Shown: positions 26,015-33,906 of the stretch, one piece after another
Numbering within the stretch: position 1 is the first letter of the stretch
How the letters are laid out: the number at the start of each line of letters is the position of its first letter
Assembly (NCBI RefSeq): GCF_029623955.1
Contig: NZ_JARSBP010000001.1
Location: 372,001-436,000 of the forward strand
Direction of reading: 5' to 3'
DNA: 64,000 nt
From: Mycobacterium sp. 236(2023)
Lineage (GTDB): Bacteria; Actinomycetota; Actinomycetes; Mycobacteriales; Mycobacteriaceae
Notes under the pieces: generated by a model
Told to the model about the DNA's origin: nothing
What the model saw: the letters and a program-made list of their open reading frames with translations, nothing else
Databases searched by the model: none
Program-made: the position numbers and the translations under genes

Positions 26015-26723
26015 GGCAGCCTCCGCACGATGCGGCCGTTTCGTGCGAATCCTCGTAGGAATCACTGTGGCGCCACCACTGATACGGCGCCGTCTGTGGG
26101 TGACCGTCGGGAGAGTCTTCCCACGTCTCCTGGCGGCCGAGTGCCGTGATGTCGAGGAAGTTCCACGTGTTGACGAACGCCTCGTCGCCGCGCGCGTCGA
26201 CGAAGTAGGTGCGGAAGATCTGATCGTCCTGCCGGATGAAGGCGTTGGTGCCGTGCCACTCGTCGACGCCGAAATCGACGTCAAACCAGCCGTGCTCTCC
26301 GGGAAGCATTGTGTACCAAGGGTGTTGCCACCCCATCTGGAGTTTCAACCGCGCGATGTCGGACTGCGGCGCGCGCGAGGTGTAGACGAGCGTCGTGTCG
26401 CGGGCGTTGAGGTGCGACAGGTTCGGAATGTGATCGGCCATCAGGGAACAGCCCACGCAGCCGTGCTCGGGCCACCCGCTCACCCCCGGATCCATGAACG
26501 CCCGGTACACGATGAGCTGACGCAGGCCTGCGAACAGGTCGAGCAGCGAGACCTGGCCGTCGGGTCCGTCGAATCGGTACTCGCGTTCCACAGGGGTCCA
26601 CGGCATCCGTCGGCGCAGCGCGGCCATGGCATCGCGCGCCTTGGTGAACTCCTTCTCCTTGACCAGCATCTCGGTCAGTGCGGCGTTCCAGTCCTGCGCC
26701 GAAACGATGTGAGGCGTTTCCAC
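26001..26723 (-). CDS. DUF899 thioredoxin-fold-like protein (copy 2)
   Basis: About 240 residues from a GTG start (VETPHIVSAQDWNAAL); TTG two codons earlier is an alternative. Shows the same landmarks as copy 1: LLDLFAGLRQLIVYRAFM, HGCVGCSLMADHI with a CxxC-like CVGC, YTSRAPQSDIARLK, MGWQHPWYTMLPG and WEDSPDGHPQ. The C-terminus has CGGCH, a second cysteine pair near the end that copy 1 lacks. First gene of the minus-strand run and divergent from arsR, with a likely ArsR operator in the 77-base gap. Confidence 0.83.
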   Translation of the reverse strand: METPHIVSAQDWNAALTEMLVKEKEFTKARDAMAALRRRMPWTPVEREYRFDGPDGQVSLLDLFAGLRQLIVYRAFMDPGVSGWPEHGCVGCSLMADHIPNLSHLNARDTTLVYTSRAPQSDIARLKLQMGWQHPWYTMLPGEHGWFDVDFGVDEWHGTNAFIRQDDQIFRTYFVDARGDEAFVNTWNFLDITALGRQETWEDSPDGHPQTAPYQWWRHSDSYEDSHETAASCGGCHAGQ

Positions 26724-26738
26724 GGGCAATCCAATCGT

Positions 26739-26808
26739 TAAACAAACTCGTTGAATATCTGTTCTCCAGCAGAACACGCACCGCGGTTATAGTCAACAGA
26801 ATGGTTGA
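26739..26808. promoter_or_regulatory. Two ArsR-type operator copies and arsR promoter
   Basis: Two inverted repeats with 6-base spacers: TAAAC-N6-GTTGA (26739-26754) and TCAAC-N6-GTTGA (26793-26808), differing at one arm position, 54 bases apart centre to centre. TATAGT (26788-26793) ends 7 bases before the arsR ATG, so the second repeat covers the transcription start and first codons. The first copy lies in the promoter region of the DUF899 gene. Confidence 0.65.
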
Positions 26809-27130
26809 AGATCTGCTCGACCGTGCCTACGCGGCCCTCGCTGATCCCACCCGCCGCGGGCTGCTGGAAACCCTGCGCTCGGGGGACGCCCGCATCACCG
26901 ACCTGGCTGCGCCGCTTCCGATGACCTTCGCGGGAGTGTCTCGGCACATCGGCGTGCTCGAATCCGCGGGCTTGGTGCGACGCGAGGTGCGCGGACGTGA
27001 GCACTGGTTGTCGTTGCAACCCGACGGCCTCTCCGAAGCTCAGCGGTGGATCGGTGAGCAGACCGAGTTCTGGTCGAGCCGCGCTGACGCACTGTCGGAG
27101 CGGCTGCGCAAGAAGGCGCGCGAGCGATGA
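26801..27130 (+). CDS. ArsR family transcriptional regulator
   Basis: 109 residues. Winged helix-turn-helix starting LLDRAYAALADPTRRGLLETLR, with recognition helix LPMTFAGVSRHIGVLESAGLV and wing RREVRGREHWLSL. It lacks the CxC metal ligands of ArsR/SmtB metal sensors and belongs to the group that sits in front of SRPBCC (AHSA1-like) genes. Leaderless start inferred from TATAGT 7 bases upstream. Its stop overlaps the ATG of the SRPBCC gene. Likely represses itself and the divergent DUF899 operon. Confidence 0.9.
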   Translation: MVEDLLDRAYAALADPTRRGLLETLRSGDARITDLAAPLPMTFAGVSRHIGVLESAGLVRREVRGREHWLSLQPDGLSEAQRWIGEQTEFWSSRADALSERLRKKARER

Positions 27131-27573
27131 CCGACGAACCGGTGGTGCGCGTGCGGAGGGTGATGCCGGCGACGCCCGCGGTGGTGTTCGACGAATGGCT
27201 GGACCCCGAGGCGCTCGCGGAATGGATGTGCCCGCGTCCGTCGCGATGCGTCGCGATCACGATCGAGCCACACGTGGGCGGCCGGGTCCGGTTCGACGTC
27301 GATGACGGCGACAACAGCCCGATCGTGCTGATCACCGGCCAGTTCCTCGACATCGACCGGCCGAACCGGCTGCGGTTCACCTGGAGTCACTCCGGCTGGT
27401 CGGACCCGACGGTGCAGAGCATCGTCGAGGTCGGGTTCGAGCCACATGGTGACGATGAGACGCTGATGTCGATCGAGCATTCGCTGCTCCCGGCGGAGGC
27501 CTTCGACGACCACGATCACGGTTGGTCGCTCACCGCGGATCAGCTCCGACATCGGATCACGGTGAGCAAATGA
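27127..27573 (+). CDS. SRPBCC/AHSA1-type ligand-binding protein
   Basis: 148 residues. The START-like fold is recognisable from VRVRRVMPATPAVVFDEWLDPEALAEWM, GGRVRFDV, ITGQFLDIDRPNRLRFTWSHSGW and a final helix. Such proteins bind small hydrophobic ligands in a deep cavity; with ArsR partners they are common in actinobacteria and their role is unknown. ATGA overlap with arsR makes it a coupled pair. Four His/Asp in DDHDHGW near the C-terminus are unusual and might bind metal, but this is speculative. Confidence 0.88.
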   Translation: MTDEPVVRVRRVMPATPAVVFDEWLDPEALAEWMCPRPSRCVAITIEPHVGGRVRFDVDDGDNSPIVLITGQFLDIDRPNRLRFTWSHSGWSDPTVQSIVEVGFEPHGDDETLMSIEHSLLPAEAFDDHDHGWSLTADQLRHRITVSK

Positions 27574-27620
27574 GCCGCCCCGGAAATGCCAAGGGCGCAC
27601 CTGCGTTAAACATGTAGGTG

Positions 27621-28115
27621 ATGTCCGTTTCAGCAGTCGGCGAGTTGCGCTTCGTGGCGGTCGGTCAGGACGATCCGCTGGCCGCGCCGCTGATCGACGA
27701 GCTCGCGGTCGAGTACGCCGACCGCTACGGCGGACAGCGCGACCGGGTGCATGCGTGGCTGCGTGGTTATCCGGCCGACGAATTCGCGGCGCCCGGTGGC
27801 GGATTGGTGGTGGGGTTGCTCGACGACAGGCCGGTCACCGGCGGCGCCTTCCGCCGGTTCGACGACACCACGGCCGAACTCAAGCGGATCTGGACCGACA
27901 GCGGGCATCGGCGTCGCGGGTACGGCCGCGCGCTGGTGGCCCGCCTGGAAGCCGACATCACCGCGCTGGGCTACACGCGGATCTACCTGACAACCGGTGA
28001 CCGCCAGCCCGAGGCCGAGGCGTTGTACCAGTCGATGGGTTACACCCGTCTCGACGATCCGCTGCCCGCCGAGGGAGAGGTCTACCCGATCGCCTTCCTG
28101 AAGGTGCTGCCATGA
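27621..28115 (+). CDS. GNAT family N-acetyltransferase
   Basis: 164 residues. The acetyl-CoA binding motif A is DSGHRRRGYGRALVARLEADI, followed by YTRIYLTTGDRQPEAEALYQSMGYTRL, the typical motif B ending with a Tyr. It transfers an acetyl group to a primary amine of unknown nature. ATG 27621 is preferred to the GTG just before it. The stop overlaps the ATG of the first luciferase-like gene, so it is the head of a four-gene coupled run (27621-30830). Confidence 0.87.
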   Translation: MSVSAVGELRFVAVGQDDPLAAPLIDELAVEYADRYGGQRDRVHAWLRGYPADEFAAPGGGLVVGLLDDRPVTGGAFRRFDDTTAELKRIWTDSGHRRRGYGRALVARLEADITALGYTRIYLTTGDRQPEAEALYQSMGYTRLDDPLPAEGEVYPIAFLKVLP

Positions 28116-29050
28116 CCGGTCTTCACGTCGGGGTCGCGCTGGAAGGCTACGGATGGCATCCCGAAGCGTGGCGGCAGGCCGATGCGCTTCCGGTGGCCGG
28201 CGGCCGCTACTGGTCGGACCTCGTGGCGACCGCCGAGCGGGGACTGCTCGACTTCGTGACGTTCGACGACTCGCTGAGCCCGCAGCGCAGGCGGCGGCCC
28301 GACATCGAACCGCGCTGGCTGGCGGGACGTCCCGACGCCGTGCTGCTCGCCGCGCACGTCGCGCCGGCCACCCGCCATATCGGTCTGATCCCGGTGGTGA
28401 TCGCCACGCACGCCCAGCCGTCCTGCATCGTGAAATCCCTTGCCGCGCTCCATGACGTCTCGAAGGGGCGTGCGGGCTGGCAGGTGAGGATCAGCAGCGC
28501 CCCGCACGAAGCCGCTTTATTTGGCCGGCAAGAACACGCAGCCGATCTGTTCGCTGACGCCGCGAACACCGTCGCCGCGGTACGCGAGAGCTGGGACAGC
28601 CCCGGCGGTCCACCTGTCGTCACCGCGCTGGCCCACAACCTCGGTGTCTACGAATTCGCCTCCGACAGTGCAGATCTCGTGTTCATCACGCCGAAAGGTG
28701 ACGAAGCGGTGGGTTCGATCCTCGCCGAGGTGGCCGACGCCGGTGGCCGGCATCTGCAGGTGTACGCCGACATCTACGTCACCTTCGGGGGTGTGGTCGA
28801 CAAACGCTCCGACGCCGAAGTCTTCGACGGCACACCGAACGAACTCGCCGAGAAGATCAGCCGCTGGCATGAGCTCGGGCTTGCCGGCGTGCGGCTGCGG
28901 CCCGCGGTGGCCGCGGCGGACCTTCCCGTCATCGTCGACGAGGTCGTCCCACTACTCCAGCGCGACAACGGCTTCCGCACCAACTACGACCCGGGTGAGA
29001 CGCTACGTCAGCGACTCGGCCTTGGGCTCGGATTGGAGAGGACCCCATGA
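28112..29050 (+). CDS. Luciferase-like flavin-dependent monooxygenase, NtaA-type
   Basis: 312 residues. TIM-barrel LLM family: HVGVALEGYGWHPEAW at strand 1, ATAERGLLDFVTFDDSL, RHIGLIPVVIATHAQPSC and LHDVSKGRAGWQV, the flavin-side loop of the NtaA/SnaA/DszA group. Shorter than the usual about 430 residues, with the insertion regions reduced. Uses reduced flavin and oxygen on an unknown substrate. Ends FRTNYDPGETLRQRLGLGLG. ATGA overlap on both sides. Together with the next two genes it forms three adjacent paralogues of the same fold. Confidence 0.85.
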   Translation: MTGLHVGVALEGYGWHPEAWRQADALPVAGGRYWSDLVATAERGLLDFVTFDDSLSPQRRRRPDIEPRWLAGRPDAVLLAAHVAPATRHIGLIPVVIATHAQPSCIVKSLAALHDVSKGRAGWQVRISSAPHEAALFGRQEHAADLFADAANTVAAVRESWDSPGGPPVVTALAHNLGVYEFASDSADLVFITPKGDEAVGSILAEVADAGGRHLQVYADIYVTFGGVVDKRSDAEVFDGTPNELAEKISRWHELGLAGVRLRPAVAAADLPVIVDEVVPLLQRDNGFRTNYDPGETLRQRLGLGLGLERTP

Positions 29051-30168
29051 CCGTCCCGCTGTCCATCCTCGACCTGTCCCCGGTGCCCGCAGGGTCGGAT
29101 CCCGCCACTGCGCTGCGCAACACCGTGGACCTCGCCCAACACGCCGAGAACTGGGGATACCGACGGTTCTGGGTCGCCGAGCACCACTTCGTCTCGGTGG
29201 CCAGTTCATCACCGGCCGTGCTGATCGGTCAGATCGCCGCTTCCACCAGCACGATTCGCGTCGGCGCGGCCGCGGTCCAGCTGGGCCAGACCACCGCCGT
29301 CGCCGTCGTGGAGAGCTTCGGCATGCTGGACGCCTTCCATCCCGGCCGCATCGATCTGGGCGTCGGGCGCTCCGGTCAGCGCCGCCGGGAAGCTCAGAAG
29401 GAGGGGGAGCGCAAGCGCGAGCCCAAACCCATTCCGCCGTGGCGCGAGGTGGACGGCGTCGTGGTCCCGCCACCGTTCGACATCACCGTGCTCATGCGCA
29501 ACCCGCGGCTGAAGGCCAAGATGTCGGTGCTGCAGCAACCCGAAGCAGTGGCACCGGATTTCGGCGAGCAAGTCTCCGACATCCTGGCGATGATCGCCGG
29601 CACCTATGACATCGACGGCGTCGACGCGCACGCGGTACCCGGGGAAGGTGCAGCGCTGACCCCGTGGGTCTTCGGCAGCAGCAAGGGGCAGAGCGCGCGG
29701 GTGGCCGGGGCGAACGGACTGCCGTTTGTCGCGAGCTATCACATCACCCCGGCGACCGCACTCGACGCGATCGACGTCTACCGATCCGAATTCCGGCCCT
29801 CGGCAGCGCTTTCCGAACCCCACGTCGTGGTATCCGCCGACGTGGTCGTCGCCGCCGACAGCAGGACCGCCAAGCATCTGGCATCCAGCTACGGACATTG
29901 GGTGTACGCGATCCGCGCGGGCGATGGTGCCGTGCCCTACCCGGACCCCGAAACCGTGACGCCCTTGACGCCCGAGCAGGCCGCTCTCGTGAAGGACCGC
30001 ACCGCAACGCAATTCGTCGGGGACCCCGACGAAGTCGCGCACGGACTGGACAATCTGCGGCGGGTCACCGGCGCCGACGAACTGGTCGTCACATCGGTCA
30101 CCCACGACCATGCCGACCGTCTGAATTCCCATCGACTGATCGCGCAACGCTGGGGGATCGCGCGTTGA
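29047..30168 (+). CDS. Luciferase-like flavin-dependent oxidoreductase
   Basis: 373 residues. LLM family of the MsnO8/alkanal-monooxygenase type: LSILDLSPVPAGSDPATALRNTVDLAQHAE, YRRFWVAEHHFVSVASSSPAVLIGQIAA, IRVGAAAVQLGQTTAVAVVESFGMLDAFHPGRIDLGVGRSG. Residues 115-200 hold an inserted, charged segment (GERKREPKPIPPW). Full length for this subgroup, unlike its two neighbours. Probably the catalytically complete member. Start ATG and stop TGA overlap its neighbours (ATGA, TTGA). Confidence 0.87.
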   Translation: MTVPLSILDLSPVPAGSDPATALRNTVDLAQHAENWGYRRFWVAEHHFVSVASSSPAVLIGQIAASTSTIRVGAAAVQLGQTTAVAVVESFGMLDAFHPGRIDLGVGRSGQRRREAQKEGERKREPKPIPPWREVDGVVVPPPFDITVLMRNPRLKAKMSVLQQPEAVAPDFGEQVSDILAMIAGTYDIDGVDAHAVPGEGAALTPWVFGSSKGQSARVAGANGLPFVASYHITPATALDAIDVYRSEFRPSAALSEPHVVVSADVVVAADSRTAKHLASSYGHWVYAIRAGDGAVPYPDPETVTPLTPEQAALVKDRTATQFVGDPDEVAHGLDNLRRVTGADELVVTSVTHDHADRLNSHRLIAQRWGIAR

Positions 30169-30830
30169 CAGGAAGGTCTCACAGTCAGATTCACCTCGGC
30201 GTGCAGACGCCGGCAGGTTTCGACGCGGCTGCGCGAGTGACGAGCACCGCCGAACGCGGGCTGTTCGACTTCGTCGTCGCCGATGACTTCGCCGTGCTGG
30301 CCGCTCTGGCCGCTATCACGAACAGCATCGGGCTGGTGGCGGCGGTCGACACGACCGGCAGCGCGCCGTTCGACGTCGCACGCCGACTGGCCACCCTCGA
30401 CCACCTTTCCGAAGGGAGGGCCGGCTGGATGGTGTCCAGCGGGCTCGAGGCGGAGTTCGTCGCCGTGGTGACCGGGTTCTGGGACAGCTGGGCGCCCGGC
30501 GCCGTCGTCGCCGATCGCGACAGCGGTCGCTACGTCGACTCCGATCGCATCCAGGTGTTCGAACACCGCGGGCCCCGGTTCGACGTTCGGGGCGTCGCCA
30601 CCCTGCCGGCGCGGCCGCAGGGACATCCCGTTCTGGTGCGCGGCTTTTCGTTCCTCGAAGCCGGCACCGCAACACCCGACGAGGTCGACCGGGACGAGCA
30701 CGCCGGCTTCGTGCTGGCGCCGGCAGATCTCGACGGGTTCGTCGACACCGCCGTCCCGCTGCTGCAGCGGCGGGAAAGATTCCGCACCGAGTACGCCGGC
30801 GACACGCTGCGGGCCCACTTGGGGTTATAA
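30165..30830 (+). CDS. Shortened luciferase-fold protein (LuxF-like size)
   Basis: 221 residues from a TTG that overlaps the upstream stop. Recognisable NtaA/DszA-type pieces appear in order: HLGVQTPAGFDAA, STAERGLFDFVVADDF, ITNSIGLVAAVDTTGSAPFDVARRLATLDHLSEGRAGW, VTGFWDSW, RDSGRYVDSDRI and GHPVLVRG, then a tail FRTEYAGDTLRAHLGL like that of the first paralogue. Compared with the about 430-residue family, three internal blocks are absent, including the region after GRAGW that normally ends in an NFG...RY motif and most of the segment after GHPVLV. The frame is intact and in phase. Catalysis is doubtful. Confidence 0.78.
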   Translation: MTGRSHSQIHLGVQTPAGFDAAARVTSTAERGLFDFVVADDFAVLAALAAITNSIGLVAAVDTTGSAPFDVARRLATLDHLSEGRAGWMVSSGLEAEFVAVVTGFWDSWAPGAVVADRDSGRYVDSDRIQVFEHRGPRFDVRGVATLPARPQGHPVLVRGFSFLEAGTATPDEVDRDEHAGFVLAPADLDGFVDTAVPLLQRRERFRTEYAGDTLRAHLGL

Positions 30831-30840
30831 GCTTGCCGAT

Positions 30841-31131
30841 GTGTCGCAAGCGACCGTGGGTTGGTTGTTGCTGGCCGCTGCCGCACTGACATTCGTGTTC
30901 GGCGGCGTCTCCCGCCTCTACATCGGCAGCAGGCGCGACACCAAAGCGGTGCGCGGTATCGTGCACGCGTTCCGCCGCACCGGCATCGCCAGGGTGTTGT
31001 TCGGTCGCTTCGAGGACGACATGCTCGACGACGACGAGCTCGACGCGATGATCCTGATGCCGTCGATCGTCGTCGCCTGCGGCCTCGCCCTGACCGCGAT
31101 CTTCCTGCTGGGCTATCAGACGCTAACGTGA
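30841..31131 (+). CDS. Small two-helix membrane protein
   Basis: 96 residues. Membrane helices at about 6-24 (VGWLLLAAAALTFVFGGVS) and 74-93 (LMPSIVVACGLALTAIFLLG), separated by a charged loop with an acidic run (FEDDMLDDDELD). No known family. The GTG start follows the last luciferase-fold gene by 10 bases. Its 3' end overlaps the convergent metallo-hydrolase by 9 bases. It may interact with another membrane protein, but nothing in the sequence says which. Confidence 0.65.
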   Translation: MSQATVGWLLLAAAALTFVFGGVSRLYIGSRRDTKAVRGIVHAFRRTGIARVLFGRFEDDMLDDDELDAMILMPSIVVACGLALTAIFLLGYQTLT

Positions 31132-31857
31132 CGCGGCTGCTCTAGCTGCCTCCCTGACCGGTCCGCGCCACACCGGACCGTGCCCGGGCAGCAGGACCTC
31201 GGTGTCGAGCATCGCCAGCGCCTCCAGGCTGCGCACGCATGCCGCCTCGTCGTGGTTGAACACCGACGGCAACAACTGCGGCCCACGCCGCGGCGCGACG
31301 GGGTGATCGGTCACCAGCGCATCGCCGCTGACGAGCACACCGTCCACGAGATAGGAGCAGTGCCCGCCCGTGTGCCCCGGCGTCGGGACGATGGTCGGCC
31401 TACCCGGCAGTGCCGCCGCCACGTCGGCGCTCAACGGCGCGGTCGTCGGAATCCCGGCGTGCGTCAGCGCACCGTGGCGCATGATCGACACCGACCACTT
31501 CAGCCACTTGGGTTGCCAGGCGTGCATGGCGACGGCCACCGGGGACGCCTGTTCGAGATATTCGCGTTTGGAGTGGCCGACCTCGTCGGCGTGGCAGTAG
31601 ACCGGCGTGCCGTGTTCGGCGGCGAACCAGATGGCCGTCCCGAAATGGTCGATGTGGGCGTGGGTCAACAGAATTGCGCGAAGGTCGGATGCCGCGAACC
31701 CGAGGCTGCGCAACGAGCCGAGGACGTCGTCGCGGCTGCCGGGAAAGCCCGCGTCGATCAGGATCACGCCGTTCCCGTCGGCGACCAGCGTCCAATTCAC
31801 CAGGTCCGTCTGGGCGAAGTGGACGTGATCGGTGACGGCCGTCAGAACCGGTGCCAT
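31123..31857 (-). CDS. Metallo-beta-lactamase fold hydrolase (Rv0406c type)
   Basis: 244 residues. The metal-binding signature is LLTHAHIDHFG (HxHxDH), with further ligands in TPGHTGGHCSYL, LVSGDALVTDH and a final GHGPVW. Members hydrolyse thioesters, lactones or nucleotides with one or two zinc ions. TACACT (31864-31869) ends 6 bases before the ATG, a leaderless promoter. Divergent from fgd1 with a 23-base gap, as in M. tuberculosis Rv0406c/Rv0407. Substrate unknown. Confidence 0.9.
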   Translation of the reverse strand: MAPVLTAVTDHVHFAQTDLVNWTLVADGNGVILIDAGFPGSRDDVLGSLRSLGFAASDLRAILLTHAHIDHFGTAIWFAAEHGTPVYCHADEVGHSKREYLEQASPVAVAMHAWQPKWLKWSVSIMRHGALTHAGIPTTAPLSADVAAALPGRPTIVPTPGHTGGHCSYLVDGVLVSGDALVTDHPVAPRRGPQLLPSVFNHDEAACVRSLEALAMLDTEVLLPGHGPVWRGPVREAARAAASR

Positions 31858-31863
31858 GAGGCG

Positions 31864-31869
31864 AGTGTA
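31864..31869 (-). promoter_or_regulatory. -10 element of leaderless metallo-hydrolase gene
   Basis: Minus strand TACACT followed by 6 bases and the ATG at 31857. It lies in the 23-base divergent gap with fgd1, whose own -10 I could not place. Confidence 0.5.
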
Positions 31870-31880
31870 GAAACATATCT

Positions 31881-32891
31881 ATGGCTGAACTGAAACTGGG
31901 CTACAAGGCGTCGGCGGAGCAGTTCGCGCCCCGCGAACTCGTCGAACTCGCCGTCGCCGCCGAAGAACACGGCATGGACAGCGCCACCGTCAGCGATCAC
32001 TTCCAGCCCTGGCGGCACGAGGGTGGCCACGCCCCGTTCTCGCTGGCCTGGATGACTGCTGTCGGCGAGCGCACCAAGCGCCTGCAGCTGGGCACCTCGG
32101 TGCTGACCCCGACCTTCCGTTACAACCCGGCCGTCATCGCCCAGGCATTCGCGACGATGGGCTGCCTCTACCCTGACCGCATCTTCCTCGGCGTCGGCAC
32201 TGGTGAGTCGCTCAACGAGATCGCCACCGGCTACGAAGGCGAGTGGCCCGAGTTCAAGGAGCGCTACGCGCGTCTGCGCGAGTCGGTGCGGTTGATGCGC
32301 GAACTGTGGCTCGGCGACCGCGTCGACTTCGAGGGCGACTACTACAAGACCAAGGGCGCCTCCATCTACGACGTCCCCGAGGGCGGCATCCCGATCTACA
32401 TCGCCGCGGGCGGGCCCCAGGTCGCCAAGTACGCCGGCCGCGCAGGTGACGGCTTCATCTGCACGTCCGGCAAGGGCGAAGAGCTCTACAAGGACAAGCT
32501 CATCCCCGCGATGCGCGAAGGCGCCGAGGCGGCAGGCAAGAATCCCGACGACGTCGACCGGATGATCGAGATCAAGATCTCCTATGACACCGATCCCGAA
32601 GCCGCGCTGGAGAACACCCGGTTCTGGGCGCCGCTGTCGCTGACCGCCGAACAGAAGACCAACATCCACGATCCGCTCGAGATGGAGAAGGCGGCCGATG
32701 AACTGCCGATCGAGCAGGTCGCCAAGCGCTGGATCGTCGCGTCGGACCCCGACGAGGCCGTCGCCAAGGTCAAGGATTACGTCGACTGGGGCCTCAACCA
32801 CCTCGTCTTCCACGCCCCCGGGCACGACCAGCGCCGCTTCCTGGAACTGTTCCAGCGCGACCTGGAACCGAGGCTGCGCAAGCTCGGCTGA
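31881..32891 (+). CDS. fgd1: F420-dependent glucose-6-phosphate dehydrogenase
   Basis: 336 residues. Oxidises glucose 6-phosphate to 6-phosphogluconolactone and reduces cofactor F420, the main source of F420H2 in mycobacteria. The sequence follows the M. tuberculosis enzyme from the start ([24 protein letters not shown]) and keeps the F420-binding region around Asp39 and His40 (TVSDHFQPW), [15 protein letters not shown] with the cis-proline-like segment, [10 protein letters not shown], and Glu109 in the [12 protein letters not shown] block. Divergent from the metallo-hydrolase. It supplies reduced F420 to nitroreductases and related enzymes elsewhere in the genome. Confidence 0.97.
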   Translation: MAELKLGYKASAEQFAPRELVELAVAAEEHGMDSATVSDHFQPWRHEGGHAPFSLAWMTAVGERTKRLQLGTSVLTPTFRYNPAVIAQAFATMGCLYPDRIFLGVGTGESLNEIATGYEGEWPEFKERYARLRESVRLMRELWLGDRVDFEGDYYKTKGASIYDVPEGGIPIYIAAGGPQVAKYAGRAGDGFICTSGKGEELYKDKLIPAMREGAEAAGKNPDDVDRMIEIKISYDTDPEAALENTRFWAPLSLTAEQKTNIHDPLEMEKAADELPIEQVAKRWIVASDPDEAVAKVKDYVDWGLNHLVFHAPGHDQRRFLELFQRDLEPRLRKLG

Positions 32892-32909
32892 CGCGCCGGG
32901 CACCGCGAG

Positions 32910-33890
32910 ATGATCCGCCTTCTCGCGACGGTGACGGGCTTGGGTGCCCTGGCCGTCGCGGTGACGGGATTCGCAGGCCGGTACCTGCCCATCGCCGGGC
33001 ATCCCACGCTGATCCTGGCCGCGGCGGCGCCCTACCTGACCGTCGCCGCGCCGGCCGCGATGCTGCTGTTCGTGCTCGGCAGGCGCTGGGCGCTGGCCCT
33101 GGTCGCGGTCGCCGTGACGGTGGCACTGCTGTGGGTGTACCTGCCGCGCTACCCGGTTCTCGGCGGCGCACAGCAGGCGGCGGCGGCCGCGGTCGATGTG
33201 CGGGTGCTCACCGCCAACCTCGGTATGGGACAAGCGGATCCGACGGCGTTCGTCGCGCTTGCGGGTAATACCGCCGATCTGGTCGCCGTCCAGGAGATGA
33301 CGCAGGAGGCCGCTGACGGGCTCTCGGCGGCCGGGATGGACACCGTCTTTCCGCACCGGGTCATCGTGCCCGCGCCGATGGCGTCGGGCATCGGCATCTG
33401 GAGCCGGTATCCGATCGTGCACTCCGGGAGCATCGACGGGTACGCGATGCCGATGATCGGGACGCGCATCAGGATCCCTGGCGTCCGTGTCGACGCCACC
33501 GTGCTGTCGGTGCACCTGGCCGCGCCGTGGCCGATGCCGATCGATGCGTGGCGTTCGGACATCGCGTTGTTCCCCGAGACGCTGCGTGAGATCGGTCGCA
33601 GCGCGGGCGCGGGTGCCGTGATCGTCGCAGGCGACTTCAACGCCACCTACGAGATGGCGCCGTTCCGGAGCCTGCTGGAGCCCGGCTACGGCGACGCGGG
33701 CGTCGACGCGCGCGCCGGGCTGACCCGCTCCTATCCCGGCCGCGGTTACCGGCCGCCGCTGATCGGGATCGATCACATCCTCACCAAGAACTGCACGGCG
33801 TCAGCCGCCGGCACGGTGGTGGTACCGGGTGCCGACCACCGTGGGCTGCTCGCCACGTTGAGCGTGCCGGTGGACATGACCGCGAGTTGA
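32910..33890 (+). CDS. Membrane-anchored endonuclease/exonuclease/phosphatase family protein
   Basis: 326 residues. Three hydrophobic helices in the first about 80 residues, then an EEP (DNase I-like) domain: VLTANLGMGQADPTAF, LVAVQEMTQEA with the metal-binding Glu, SVHLAAPWP, VIVAGDFNATYEM with Asp and Asn, and a final GIDHILTKN with catalytic Asp-His. Members cut phosphodiesters in nucleic acids or sphingolipids or dephosphorylate inositides; the membrane anchor suggests an exported domain. Follows fgd1 by 18 bases and precedes pta by 16, so possibly one transcript. Confidence 0.85.
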   Translation: MIRLLATVTGLGALAVAVTGFAGRYLPIAGHPTLILAAAAPYLTVAAPAAMLLFVLGRRWALALVAVAVTVALLWVYLPRYPVLGGAQQAAAAAVDVRVLTANLGMGQADPTAFVALAGNTADLVAVQEMTQEAADGLSAAGMDTVFPHRVIVPAPMASGIGIWSRYPIVHSGSIDGYAMPMIGTRIRIPGVRVDATVLSVHLAAPWPMPIDAWRSDIALFPETLREIGRSAGAGAVIVAGDFNATYEMAPFRSLLEPGYGDAGVDARAGLTRSYPGRGYRPPLIGIDHILTKNCTASAAGTVVVPGADHRGLLATLSVPVDMTAS

Positions 33891-33906
33891 CGGCAGGCTT
33901 TGAGGC

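Noticed and set aside
30165..30830. Frameshift or sequencing error as the cause of the shortened luciferase-fold protein
   Set aside because: The frame is continuous, the retained blocks are all in the same frame and in order, and the tail matches the first paralogue. I could not do a full search of other frames for the missing blocks.
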